This document shows positions 16,704 to 24,445 of a DNA stretch of 32,236 nt, piece by piece (the stretch's first letter is position 1; each line of letters opens with the position of its first letter). The notes beneath the pieces are model-generated. The model worked only from the letters and a program-made list of their open reading frames with translations, was not told the origin of the DNA and ran no database searches. Origin of the DNA: an uncultured Alphaproteobacteria bacterium (GTDB lineage Bacteria; Pseudomonadota; Alphaproteobacteria; Micropepsales; Micropepsaceae); NCBI GenBank assembly GCA_903902075.1, contig CAIUTH010000255.1, positions 1 through 32,236 on the forward strand, given 5' to 3'. A program made the position numbers and the translations under genes.

Positions 16704-18224
16704 ATGCAGCATGAAGTTTTCGCGAATACCGAAGATTTTGGCGGGCCCGATATCGTGGCCGGCACCGGACGTATCTCTCAGCCCGGGGTCGATGCGCCTT
16801 ACGCCAATTACGAACTGGGCAAACCCTTTGACGAAATGTTCTCGCGCGATGGCCAGGCCCGCGCGACCTATGCCGCCATCGACTCCAGAGTTTCCAGCCT
16901 GCCGCTGGAAGAGCTGAACCGCCGCCAGCAGGCGGTGGAGCAGAGCTTCCTGCACCAGGGCATCACCTTCACCGTCTACAACGACAACCAGGCCACCGAG
17001 CGGATCATCCCCACCGACCTGTTGCCGCGCATCGTCACCGCCCGCGAATGGGACCGCATCGAGCGCGGACTGACCCAGCGCATCCATGCCCTGAATCTTT
17101 TCCTGCGCGACATCTATACCGATGGCCGGGTGCTGAAGGACGGGGTGGTGCCGCGCTCCATGATCTACGGCTCCAAGCATTACCGCCGCGAGATGCGTGG
17201 CATCCCGGTGCCGCACGGCGCCTATGTGAACATCTGCGGCAGCGATCTGATCCGCAACGAAGCCGGCGACTTTGTCGTGCTGGAAGACAATCTGCGCGTG
17301 CCGTCGGGCGTCAGCTACATGCTGGCCAACCGCGACGTAGCGCGCCGCGCTTTCCCGGCGGTGTTCCGCTCCATGGGCGTGCGCCCGATTGAACATTATC
17401 CGCTGGAGTTGCTGGCGACCCTGCGTTCGCTGACGCCGTTCCACGAAGACGTCTCCATCGCCATCCTGACGCCGGGTGTTTTCAACAGCGCCTATTTCGA
17501 GCATGCCTTTTTGGCGCGCCAGATGGGCGTGGAGCTGGTGGAAGGCCGCGACCTGCTGGTCAACGACAATGTCGTCTATACCCGCACCACATCAGGCCTG
17601 AAGCGCATCGACGTCATCTATCGCCGCATTGATGACGATTTCATCGACCCCTTGATCTTCCGCGAAGACTCCGCGCTGGGCGTGCCCGGCCTGTTCAACG
17701 CCTATCGCGCCGGCAATGTGATGATCGCCAATGCGCTGGGCACCGGCGTGGCCGACGACAAGGCCGTCTATGCCTATGTGCCGCGCCTGATCCGCTATTA
17801 TCTGGCCGAAGAGCCGATTCTGGACAATGTCGAGACCTTCCTGTGCCGCGAAGAGAAGTCGCTGCAGCATGTGTTGGGCAATCTCGACAAGCTGGTGGTC
17901 AAGGCGGTGGGCGAATCCGGCGGCTATGGCATGCTGATCGGCCCGCATGCTTCCACCAAGGAACGCGAGGACTTCGCCGAGAAGATCCGTGCCGATCCGG
18001 AAAATTATATCGCCCAGCCCACCATCCAGCTTTCCACCGCCCCCACCTTTGTCGGCAACGGCATCGAAGCTCGACATGTGGACTTGCGTCCCTTCATCCT
18101 GCATGGCGCCGAAACCAAGTTGGTGCCGGGCGCCCTGACGCGCGTCGCGCTCAAGCGCGGCAGCCTGGTGGTGAATTCCAGCCAGGGCGGCGGTTCCAAA
18201 GATACCTGGGTGCTGAGCCAGTAG
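16704..18224 (+). CDS. Circularly permuted ATP-grasp protein (type 2)
   Basis: A 506-residue predicted amide ligase of the circularly permuted ATP-grasp class (formerly DUF404/DUF407). Seen in order: SFLHQGITFTVYNDNQATERIIPTDLLPRI, then REWDRIERGLTQRIHALNLFLRDIY, then GSDLIRNEAGDFVVLEDNLRVPSGVSYMLANR (about 190-220). The nucleotide-binding part follows, with LDKLVVKAVGESGGYGM at about 394-410 and YIAQPTIQLS further on. The family is predicted to form peptide-like bonds using ATP. The substrate is not known. No signal peptide is present. ATG at 16704 precedes the conserved region; upstream in-frame codons to 16596 look non-coding. The stop directly abuts the alpha-E start. Confidence 0.92.
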   Translation: MQHEVFANTEDFGGPDIVAGTGRISQPGVDAPYANYELGKPFDEMFSRDGQARATYAAIDSRVSSLPLEELNRRQQAVEQSFLHQGITFTVYNDNQATERIIPTDLLPRIVTAREWDRIERGLTQRIHALNLFLRDIYTDGRVLKDGVVPRSMIYGSKHYRREMRGIPVPHGAYVNICGSDLIRNEAGDFVVLEDNLRVPSGVSYMLANRDVARRAFPAVFRSMGVRPIEHYPLELLATLRSLTPFHEDVSIAILTPGVFNSAYFEHAFLARQMGVELVEGRDLLVNDNVVYTRTTSGLKRIDVIYRRIDDDFIDPLIFREDSALGVPGLFNAYRAGNVMIANALGTGVADDKAVYAYVPRLIRYYLAEEPILDNVETFLCREEKSLQHVLGNLDKLVVKAVGESGGYGMLIGPHASTKEREDFAEKIRADPENYIAQPTIQLSTAPTFVGNGIEARHVDLRPFILHGAETKLVPGALTRVALKRGSLVVNSSQGGGSKDTWVLSQ

Positions 18225-19166
18225 ATGTTGTCGCGCGTCGCAGACTCCCTCTATTGGATGAGCCGCTATATCGAGCGGGCCGAGCACACCGCCCGGCTGA
18301 TCGCGGTGAAGCTGGAATCCATGGTGGAGCAGACGCCCGAGGATGCCGCCGCCAGCTGGGCGCGCGTCACCCAGTCCCTGACCGGCGTCAAGAACGCGCC
18401 GCTGCACCTGGACGCTTTCGCCATCACCCGGCACCTGGCCTTTGACCGCGACAATGACAATTCGCTGATTACCTCGCTGTCGCTGGCGCGCGACAATGCC
18501 CGCCAGGTGCGCGAGGCCCTGTCCAACGAAGTGTGGGAAAATCTCAACCGGCTGTATCTGCGCCTGGCGCCCGTCACCATGGACTCCATCTGGGTCCATA
18601 CGCCGGCCAGGCTGTTCCGCGAATCGCTGGAGGAAATGCACGCCCTGGAAGGGGTGACCTATTCCACCCTCAGCCACGGCGAAGGCTGGTACTTCCTGGA
18701 ACTGGGCCGCCACATCGAGCGGGTGCAGCAGCTGGGCCGGCTGCTGGATATTCATTTCACCGCCGCGCAGACCGGCAATGGGCCCAAATATGTCGACTGG
18801 CTGGTGCTCCTGAAATTCTGCACCGCCTTCGAGCCCTATACCAAGCAATATACCGCTTCGATCCGGCCGCAGAAGATCGCCGAATTCCTGCTGTTCGATT
18901 CCGAATTCCCCCATTCCATTTGCTTCTCGGTAGACCGCATGACCGAAGCGCTGGCGCGCGTGGTGCCGGGCGCGCCGCCGGCCCGCCGTGCCGCGGTCGA
19001 ACGCCTTGCCGGCCGGCTGAAGGCGGCGGTGGATTTCGGACAAGTGGATGAACTGATGAGCGGCGGTGTTGCCGCTTTCATCGCCGACATCACCAAGCAG
19101 TGCGAGCAGATTCACAAGGCGCTGTATTCGTCCTACATCACATATGGCGCGGAGACGGTTCTGTAA
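18225..19166 (+). CDS. Alpha-E domain protein
   Basis: A 313-residue, almost entirely helical protein of the alpha-E family (DUF403). Diagnostic blocks are MLSRVADSLYWMSRYIERAEHTARLIAV at the N-terminus, NSLITSLSLARDNARQVREALSNEVWENLNRLY, and GWYFLELGRHIERVQQLGRLLD. The biochemical function is unknown. It nearly always travels with the circularly permuted ATP-grasp protein, sometimes fused to it, which implies one complex. The ATG follows the upstream TAG with no gap, and the TAA shares one base with the next ATG (TAATG). Confidence 0.93.
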   Translation: MLSRVADSLYWMSRYIERAEHTARLIAVKLESMVEQTPEDAAASWARVTQSLTGVKNAPLHLDAFAITRHLAFDRDNDNSLITSLSLARDNARQVREALSNEVWENLNRLYLRLAPVTMDSIWVHTPARLFRESLEEMHALEGVTYSTLSHGEGWYFLELGRHIERVQQLGRLLDIHFTAAQTGNGPKYVDWLVLLKFCTAFEPYTKQYTASIRPQKIAEFLLFDSEFPHSICFSVDRMTEALARVVPGAPPARRAAVERLAGRLKAAVDFGQVDELMSGGVAAFIADITKQCEQIHKALYSSYITYGAETVL

Positions 19167-20131
19167 TGTTCTACTCCATCCGCCATGTGACGCGCTTTCG
19201 CTATTCCGGGCCGGTCCGCGAGTCGGTGATGGAGCTGCGCATGCAGCCGCGTTCCGAAGGCCCGCAGACCTTGCGCTCCTTCCAGATTTCCACCAATCCG
19301 CGCGCCCAGCTCTATGCCTATACCGATCACCTGGGCAACGCGGTCTACCACTTCAACCTGCTCCGCGAGCATGAAGAGCTGCGCATCGAGGCCCAGGCCA
19401 CCGTCGAAATCGGCCAGATGCCGGCCTGGCCGGATGCGCTCGATCCCCTGGAGTGGAGCCGCTACAACGGCTTCAATCTCAGCGACGATCATTTCGACAT
19501 GCTGGAAGATTCGCGTTTCGCGCGCATGTCGCCGGAGCTGGAAAGCTTCATGAAGATTGCCGACCTGCAAAAGCCGGTTGGCGACCCCCTCAGCGCGCTG
19601 AAAGCCCTGCAGCGCGGCATCTACGATTCCTTTGAATATGAACCCGGCGTCACCGAAGTGAATTCGCCCATCGATGTGGCACTGGAACAGCGGCGCGGCG
19701 TCTGCCAGGACTTCGCCCATATCATGACGGCGATCGCGCGCAGCTGGGGCATCCCCTGCCGCTACGTCTCCGGCTATCTCTATCACAAGGGCGCACGCGA
19801 CCGATCCGCCGCCAATGCCACCCATGCCTGGGTGGAAGCCTATCTGCCGTCGCTGGGCTGGGTGGGTTTTGATCCCACCAACAATATCATGGCGGGCGAG
19901 CGCCATATCCGCGCCGCCGTCGGCCGCGATTACGCCGATGTGCCCCCCACCCGCGGTACCTACAAGGGTGACGCCGACAGCGAGCTTTCCATCGCCGTGT
20001 CGCTGGAACCGACCCAGGCGCCGGTGCGTCACGAGGATTTCCTGAAAGTGGCGCGCCCCATGGTGACGCCGACGTCGACCGCCTCCATGCCGGAACGGCT
20101 GTATCACCAGCAGCAACAACAGCAGCAATAG
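19166..20131 (+). CDS. Transglutaminase-like cysteine protease
   Basis: A 321-residue protein of the bacterial transglutaminase-like family. An N-terminal strand domain (YSIRHVTRFRYSGPVRESVMELRMQPR) precedes the papain-like core. The triad is Cys180 (RRGVCQDFAHIM), His220 (ATHAWVEAYLP) and Asp236 (GWVGFDPTNN). Such proteins are thought to be peptidases or amide-exchange enzymes. In this operon the enzyme may cleave or transfer whatever peptide bond the ATP-grasp partner makes (inference). There is no signal peptide. The C-terminus ends in seven glutamines (CAG/CAA codons), an unusual tail. ATG at 19166 overlaps the alpha-E stop; upstream extension to 19100 lies inside that gene. Confidence 0.93.
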   Translation: MFYSIRHVTRFRYSGPVRESVMELRMQPRSEGPQTLRSFQISTNPRAQLYAYTDHLGNAVYHFNLLREHEELRIEAQATVEIGQMPAWPDALDPLEWSRYNGFNLSDDHFDMLEDSRFARMSPELESFMKIADLQKPVGDPLSALKALQRGIYDSFEYEPGVTEVNSPIDVALEQRRGVCQDFAHIMTAIARSWGIPCRYVSGYLYHKGARDRSAANATHAWVEAYLPSLGWVGFDPTNNIMAGERHIRAAVGRDYADVPPTRGTYKGDADSELSIAVSLEPTQAPVRHEDFLKVARPMVTPTSTASMPERLYHQQQQQQQ

Positions 20132-20192
20132 GCTCTTCGAGGCCGCGCAGCAGGCGTAGCGCCGTTTGTGCGCCCCTGTGGTATGAACGGCC

Positions 20193-20573
20193 ATGACCAA
20201 GCGCACGAACAGGAAATTGGGCGGCCAGCTGACGGTGGACGGCATCGCGCTGATCTGGCACGTCAAGAGCGAGCCGGCCTGGGGAACCACCCATGGCGAT
20301 ATCGGGTTGCGCCTCAGTGTCATGAAGTATGACGAAGCGCTCACCCGCCATGGCGAGCGCAAGGTCTGGCGCGAGCTGGTCCTGCAATTTCCCTTTGAGA
20401 AGCAGCGCCACGCGTCGCGCTTTCCCGAAAAGCCCAAAGTCACCGCCGACATGCTGACCGCCGGCGTGCGCCTGGCCATCGAGGCGGGCTGGAGCCCGGA
20501 TGGGCGCGGCCGCCCGTTCGAGCTGGTCCTGGAAGAAGCCGATTTGCCGAGCTTCCGCAATTCTCATGTTTAA
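20193..20573 (+). CDS. Conserved hypothetical protein
   Basis: A 126-residue cytosolic protein with no recognised domain. It has a strand-rich first half (GGQLTVDGIALIWHVKSEPAWGTTHGDIGLRLSV), a basic middle (KVWRELVLQFPFEKQRHASRFPEKPKV) and a helical C-terminal part (TADMLTAGVRLAIEAGWSP) ending in FELVLEEADLPSF. It reads as a real gene because codon usage matches its neighbours and antisense frames are poor. It lies 61 bases after the transglutaminase and 88 before flbT, and could belong to either unit. Its stop overlaps a TTAACCAT box. Confidence 0.65.
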   Translation: MTKRTNRKLGGQLTVDGIALIWHVKSEPAWGTTHGDIGLRLSVMKYDEALTRHGERKVWRELVLQFPFEKQRHASRFPEKPKVTADMLTAGVRLAIEAGWSPDGRGRPFELVLEEADLPSFRNSHV

Positions 20574-20577
20574 CCAT
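20570..20577. promoter_or_regulatory. TTAACCAT box upstream of flbT
   Basis: An exact TTAACCAT, 85 bases upstream of the flbT start, with a second TTAACC at 20613-20618. The same octamer occurs at 29323-29330. It resembles the half-site form of the CtrA cell-cycle regulator box known in Caulobacter, which would suit a flagellar gene. The match is by eye and the assignment is inference. Confidence 0.35.
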
Positions 20578-20589
20578 TCGTAAATAACT

Positions 20590-20614
20590 GCCTGCAAAGT
20601 GACAGGCTTTTGTT
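20590..20614 (+). terminator. Possible weak intrinsic terminator
   Basis: GCCTG (20590-20594) and CAGGC (20603-20607) form a 5-bp stem with an 8-base loop, followed by TTTTGTT. It follows the 126-residue unknown gene and precedes flbT. The stem is short, so this is tentative. Confidence 0.35.
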
Positions 20615-20661
20615 AACCGCCGCATGCGTACAGTCGTCTTCGATTGAAGGGGAAGCGCATT

Positions 20662-21057
20662 ATGCCGCTGAAATTGTCCTTAAAGCCTGGCGAGAAATTC
20701 GTGCTGAATGGCGCGGTTCTGGCCAATGGCGACAAACGCACCAGTCTGGTGATCCAGAACAAGGCGTGCGTGCTGCGTGAAAAGGATATCATGCAGCCCG
20801 AAGGCGCCAACACACCGGCGCGGCGCATCTATCTGGCCATCATGATGATGTATCTGGACGGCGAAGCCAGCGAAGAACCCTATAACGAATTTGCCCTGCG
20901 CATGACTGAGTTCATGGGTGCCATCAACACGCCCGCCATTCTGGGCACCTGCGTGGACATCAGCCGCGATGTCGCCCAGGGCGCCTATTACAAGGCGCTG
21001 ATCGCCTGCCGGAAGCTTTTCGACTTGGAACAGGAGCGTCTCAGCTATGAGCCTTAA
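20662..21057 (+). CDS. flbT: Flagellin biosynthesis repressor FlbT
   Basis: A 131-residue post-transcriptional regulator. In Caulobacter FlbT associates with the 5' leader of flagellin mRNA and limits flagellin translation until the hook is complete. The family N-terminus MPLKLSLKPGEKFVLNGAVL is clear, followed by DKRTSLVIQNKACVLREKDIM, ARRIYLAIMMMYLDG and DISRDVAQGAYYKALIACRKLFDLE. ATG at 20662 starts at the conserved MPLKLSLKPGE and has AAGGGGAAG upstream. An in-frame TTG at 20644 is not needed. It overlaps flaF by 11 bases and lies upstream of the flagellin gene it presumably controls. Confidence 0.95.
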   Translation: MPLKLSLKPGEKFVLNGAVLANGDKRTSLVIQNKACVLREKDIMQPEGANTPARRIYLAIMMMYLDGEASEEPYNEFALRMTEFMGAINTPAILGTCVDISRDVAQGAYYKALIACRKLFDLEQERLSYEP

Positions 21058-21394
21058 CGCCTATAAGGCCACCCAGGCCGCCACCGAAGATTCGCGCGTG
21101 ACCGAATACCGACTGTTCGGCCAGGTCACCGGCGCGCTGCTCACCGCCAAGGAATCCAACGCCGCCGGCGCTCCCTTGGTCGAAGCGGTGGACTGGAATC
21201 GCAAGCTGTGGCGCACGCTCGCCGCCGACTGCATGGACGACCGCAACACCCTGACCCAGGATGTGCGCGCCAAGATCATTTCGCTGTCGCTGTGGGTCGC
21301 CAAATATTCGCGCAGTGTCACGCGCGAAAAGGCGCCGCTGGATCCGCTGATCGAGATCAACCGCACGATCATGCAAGGTCTCCAGGCGTCGTAA
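21047..21394 (+). CDS. flaF: Flagellar biosynthesis regulator FlaF
   Basis: A 115-residue protein needed for flagellin synthesis or secretion in Alphaproteobacteria and acting opposite to FlbT. Conserved blocks are SLNAYKATQAATEDSRVTEYRLFGQVTGALL, AVDWNRKLWRTLAADCMDDRNTL and LSLWVAKYSRSVTREKAPLDPLIEINRTIMQGL. ATG at 21047 lies inside the end of flbT and has CAGGAG at 21031-21036, so the pair is translationally linked. A strong terminator follows at 21422. Confidence 0.95.
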   Translation: MSLNAYKATQAATEDSRVTEYRLFGQVTGALLTAKESNAAGAPLVEAVDWNRKLWRTLAADCMDDRNTLTQDVRAKIISLSLWVAKYSRSVTREKAPLDPLIEINRTIMQGLQAS

Positions 21395-21421
21395 ACCCGC
21401 CGCTCAAAGACTTGAGAATTC

Positions 21422-21452
21422 AAAACCGGCGCTGGCAACAGCGCCGGTTTTT
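21422..21452 (+). terminator. Intrinsic terminator after flaF
   Basis: AAAACCGGCGCTG (21422-21434) pairs perfectly with CAGCGCCGGTTTT around a GCAA tetraloop, followed by T residues. It separates flbT-flaF from the flagellin gene, which has its own promoter. Confidence 0.9.
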
Positions 21453-21466
21453 TCTTGCCCGGTCGG

Positions 21467-21515
21467 ACCGGCAATAACTGCCTCAACCGGCAAGGGATGC
21501 CTAATGGTAACCGGC
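21467..21515. repeat. Three ACCGGC direct repeats upstream of the sigma-54 promoter
   Basis: ACCGGCAA at 21467-21474 and 21486-21493, and ACCGGC at 21510-21515, all in the same orientation with 19- and 24-base steps. They lie roughly 75-125 bases upstream of the expected flagellin start point, where NtrC-type activators of sigma-54 (FlbD in Caulobacter) bind. The binding protein is inferred. Confidence 0.45.
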
Positions 21516-21566
21516 TGATTAAGGAAATTAACCGCGTAATATCAATGGTTTGCGCAGTTAACGGAG

Positions 21567-21582
21567 TGGCACGGGCGTTGCA
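21567..21582 (+). promoter_or_regulatory. Sigma-54 (RpoN) promoter of the flagellin gene
   Basis: TGGCACG, four bases, then TTGCA: an exact match to the sigma-54 -24/-12 consensus, with GG at 21568-21569 and GC at 21580-21581 correctly spaced. Transcription should begin near 21592, giving a leader of about 65 bases before the flagellin ATG at 21657, the region FlbT would target. A GGAGA ribosome site lies just before the start. Confidence 0.88.
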
Positions 21583-21656
21583 AAAGTTCCTGCGGGTCAT
21601 CTGTCCCAAGGACCCGCAGAACGCGTGGTCCACCACCAGAAGAACGGAGAATTCGT

Positions 21657-22409
21657 ATGTCTTTTAGCGTCAACACCAACACCGGCGCGCAAGTTGCGCT
21701 GCAGTACCTGAATGCCACCCAGGGTCAGCTTGATCAGACCCAGGCTCGCATCAATAGCGGTCTCAAGGTCGCAACGGCGAAGGATGATGGCGCGATTTAC
21801 GCTATTGCCCAAAACCAGCGCGGCTCTGTGGCCGGCTATTCCTCGGTGATCAACAGCCTCAATAACGGTTCGTCCGCCATCGACGTCGCCCTTTCGGCCG
21901 GCCAGTCGATTTCGGACTTGTTGATCCAGTTGAAGCAGAAGGCGCTGTCCGCTGCTGACCCCTCGCTGGATACCGCGAGCCGTCAGGCGCTGAACGCGAA
22001 CTTCACGGCCCTGCGCGATCAGATTTCCACGATCGTCAAGAACGCCGTCTTCAACAATTTCAACCTGGTCGACGGTTCGACGAATCAGGTTCAGGCCCTG
22101 GCGTCCTCGGACGGCACCCGCCGTATCACGGCCCAGGCCCAGAACCTGAAGCTGTCGGGCTCGATCGTGACGATCAAGACCACGTCCACGATCTCCACCC
22201 AGGCCAAGGCCTCTGCCCTGATCTCCGTGATCCAGACCTCGCTCACCAACGTCAACTCGGCCCTGGCCAAGCTGTCGTCGGGCGCCGCGAAGTTCTCGAT
22301 CCAGGCGACCTTCACGCAGAAGCTGTCCGATATCCGGCTTCTGCCTTTGTGGTACGCGCATGTCTTTGCCAGTTTCGTGCCGGACGGGTCGCGAAAATAT
22401 TCCATTTAA
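21657..22409 (+). CDS. Flagellin, C-terminally truncated with foreign tail
   Basis: A short alphaproteobacterial flagellin resembling Caulobacter FljK. Residues 1-140 match the N-terminal D0/D1 helices (SVNTNTGAQVALQYLNATQ, RINSGLKVATAKDDGAIYAIAQNQ, SSAIDVALSAGQSISDLL). The variable middle and the start of the C-terminal domain continue to about residue 225 (FTQKLSD). Family members then have about 50 more residues ending in the D0 helix (for example NLVDADLAKESA, KQQLGVQALSIANQ). Here they are replaced by 25 unrelated residues ending in GSRKYSI. Without the C-terminal D0 helix the protein should not polymerise normally. GCAGAAGC/GCTTCTGC inverted repeats (22316-22323, 22337-22344) flank the junction. 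The promoter and leader are intact. Confidence 0.85.
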   Translation: MSFSVNTNTGAQVALQYLNATQGQLDQTQARINSGLKVATAKDDGAIYAIAQNQRGSVAGYSSVINSLNNGSSAIDVALSAGQSISDLLIQLKQKALSAADPSLDTASRQALNANFTALRDQISTIVKNAVFNNFNLVDGSTNQVQALASSDGTRRITAQAQNLKLSGSIVTIKTTSTISTQAKASALISVIQTSLTNVNSALAKLSSGAAKFSIQATFTQKLSDIRLLPLWYAHVFASFVPDGSRKYSI

Positions 22410-22469
22410 ATCAATTGCTTGAACAGTGTTCGAAATGGCCGGCCCGGCGGGCGGCAAGTCTTGCCGATC

Positions 22470-23735
22470 CTAAGCTGCCGCCGGGGCGTGATCGGTGCCC
22501 CTGGTGCTGATCATCAGGGCCAGGAAGGCGGCAGCCAATGCCACGAAGCCGGCGATGACAAACGAGTCCAGGTAAGACCCGGTGGCGGTGCGCGAGGCAC
22601 CCGCGAAGAAGGCGGCGCTGGCCGCCCCGATCTGGTGGCTGGCCGAAATCCAGCCGAACAGGATGGGCGCCTTTTTGGTGCCGAACACCTTGTTGGCGAT
22701 GGCCAGGGTCGGCGGCACGGTGGCGATCCAGTCCAAGCCATAGAACACCGCGAACAGCGACAGGCCATAGAAGGTGAAATTGGCGAAGGGCAGGTAGATC
22801 AGCGACAGCCCGCGCAGCCCGTAATAGGCGAACAACAGCTTGCGCGGGTCGATGCGGTCGGTCAGCCAGCCCGAAGCGGTGGTGCCGACCAGATCGAGCA
22901 GGCCCATGATGGCCAGCAGTCCGCCCGCCGCCACCGCTTCCATGCCGTGATCGTGGCACAGCGCGATCATGTGCGTGCCCACGAGCCCATTGGTGGTGAA
23001 GCCGCAGACAAAGAAGGTGATGGCCAGGAGCCAGAAGGGCTTCGACTTCACGCCTTCGCCCAATGCGCCAAACGCGGCCTTCAGGGGATTCTTGCGCTCC
23101 CGGATTTCGGGCGGGTGACCGGGATCGGCGCCGAACGGCACCTGGCCGACATCGGCGGGCCATTCCGGCAACAGGAAAAACACCACCGGAATCAGCAGCG
23201 CCATGGCGATCGCGACGCAGCTCACCACCAGCTGCCAGCCGTGATCCTGGGCGATGGCCGACAGGATGGGAATGAAAACCAAAGTGCCGGTGGAGGTGGA
23301 GGCGGCAAACAATCCCATCACCAATCCGCGATTTTTTACAAACCAGCGATTGACGATGGTGGCCGACAGCACATTGGTGATGCAGCCCGAACCGATGCCG
23401 GAAAACACGCCCCAGCTCAGCACCAGCTGCCAGCTCTGGGTCATGAACAGGCTGGCGGTGGAGGAAAGCCCCATCAGCGCCAGCGCCGCGATCACGGTGG
23501 CGCGGATGCCGAAGCGCTGCATGGCGGCGGCGGCGAAAGGCCCGGTCAGGCCGAACAGGAAGATGCCGCAGGCCGCGGCAAAGCTGATGGTCTGGCGCGA
23601 CCAGCCAAAGGCCTGTTCCCAGGGCACCATCAGCACGCCGGGGGTGGAGCGCAGCCCGGCAGCCGCCAGCAGCGCCACGAAGATGATGGCGACCACGGCC
23701 AGGGCGTAATGCCGCCCAAGGAAGCTGCGCTGCAT
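22470..23735 (-). CDS. Major facilitator superfamily transporter
   Basis: A 421-residue inner-membrane carrier with the usual 12 hydrophobic helices in two halves separated by a charged loop near residues 195-225 (GADPGHPPEIRERKNPL). The first loop motif is FGWSRQTISFAAACGIFLFGLTGPFAAAAMQRFGIR. The second half carries ASGWLTDRIDPRKLLFAYYGLRG. The overall look is that of the oxalate/formate antiporter and monocarboxylate porter-like MFS group. The substrate cannot be inferred. ATG at 23735 has AGAGGG upstream and begins MQRSFLGRHYALAVV; a longer frame to 23855 is rejected. It is transcribed toward the broken flagellin, so the junction lies 60-140 bases beyond its end. Confidence 0.9.
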   Translation of the reverse strand: MQRSFLGRHYALAVVAIIFVALLAAAGLRSTPGVLMVPWEQAFGWSRQTISFAAACGIFLFGLTGPFAAAAMQRFGIRATVIAALALMGLSSTASLFMTQSWQLVLSWGVFSGIGSGCITNVLSATIVNRWFVKNRGLVMGLFAASTSTGTLVFIPILSAIAQDHGWQLVVSCVAIAMALLIPVVFFLLPEWPADVGQVPFGADPGHPPEIRERKNPLKAAFGALGEGVKSKPFWLLAITFFVCGFTTNGLVGTHMIALCHDHGMEAVAAGGLLAIMGLLDLVGTTASGWLTDRIDPRKLLFAYYGLRGLSLIYLPFANFTFYGLSLFAVFYGLDWIATVPPTLAIANKVFGTKKAPILFGWISASHQIGAASAAFFAGASRTATGSYLDSFVIAGFVALAAAFLALMISTRGTDHAPAAA

Positions 23736-23863
23736 GCCCTCTTTATAAGTCAAAATGGGCGGTGCGCCATGCGGCGATGCGCATGGCCAGCTTGCCCTTG
23801 AGGCGGGTAAGGCCCTATTTTCCGGCTTGTTATTGATCCCCATCTTCCGGACCACACGGCCGC

Positions 23864-24445
23864 ATGTCCGATCTCTTGCTTCCCCCCATCCCCACCTTTG
23901 TCGTCTGGGATGACGCCTTCACGCCGGCCGAACTCGCCAGTCTCACCGCCTTTGGCGATGGGCTGACAGCGGAGACCGCGACATTGAAAACCGGCAGTCC
24001 TGATGACGCCATCCGCAAGGACATCCGCATCACCCAGACCGCCTGGATTGCGCCTTCGCCGCAAAGCCAGTGGATCTATGACCGCGTCCAGCGCGTTGCC
24101 CGTGCGCTGAATGACCGGTCCTATCAGTTCGACCTGCGCGGCTTTTCCGAAAATCTGCAATACACGATCTATAACGGCACCGAAGGCGGCCATTATGACT
24201 GGCATGTCGATCACGGCCCGCTGAAGGTGCAGCGCAAGCTCTCCATTTCGGTGCAGCTCAGCGACCCATCCGATTACGACGGCTGCAACCTGGAGTTCCA
24301 GGCCGGCAACAAGATCGAAACCGCGCCGCGGACCCTTGGCGCGGTCGTCGCCTTTCCCTCCTATGTCCTGCACCGCGTCACGCCCTGCACCTGGGGCACG
24401 CGCAAGGCGCTGGTGGCCTGGACAACCGGGCCCAAGCTGCGATGA
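23864..24445 (+). CDS. 2-oxoglutarate/Fe(II) oxygenase, first of a tandem pair
   Basis: A 193-residue non-heme iron hydroxylase of the prolyl-4-hydroxylase/PKHD-like type, with a double-stranded beta-helix. The iron triad is H114-x-D116 (HYDWHVDHG) and H170 (FPSYVLHRV); Arg180 (GTRKALVAW) should bind 2-oxoglutarate. FTPAELASLTAFGDGL is the usual N-terminal helix. The substrate is unknown. It is divergent from the MFS gene across 128 bases. Its stop overlaps the start of a paralogue (ATGA at 24442-24445), so both are made together. Confidence 0.9.
   Translation: MSDLLLPPIPTFVVWDDAFTPAELASLTAFGDGLTAETATLKTGSPDDAIRKDIRITQTAWIAPSPQSQWIYDRVQRVARALNDRSYQFDLRGFSENLQYTIYNGTEGGHYDWHVDHGPLKVQRKLSISVQLSDPSDYDGCNLEFQAGNKIETAPRTLGAVVAFPSYVLHRVTPCTWGTRKALVAWTTGPKLR

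Noticed and set aside
16586-16714. 42-codon frame ending in a TGA inside the ATP-grasp start
   Set aside because: Arg-rich with no ribosome site and no membrane or domain pattern; probably leader sequence.
17592-19115. 507-codon minus-strand frame across the ATP-grasp and alpha-E genes
   Set aside because: It spans two convincing genes on the other strand and shows no recognisable motif.
21519-21531. TTAA-GGAAA-TTAA as a CtrA site upstream of the flagellin
   Set aside because: The spacing is 5, not 7, and the sigma-54 promoter already explains control; could be chance in an AT-rich patch.
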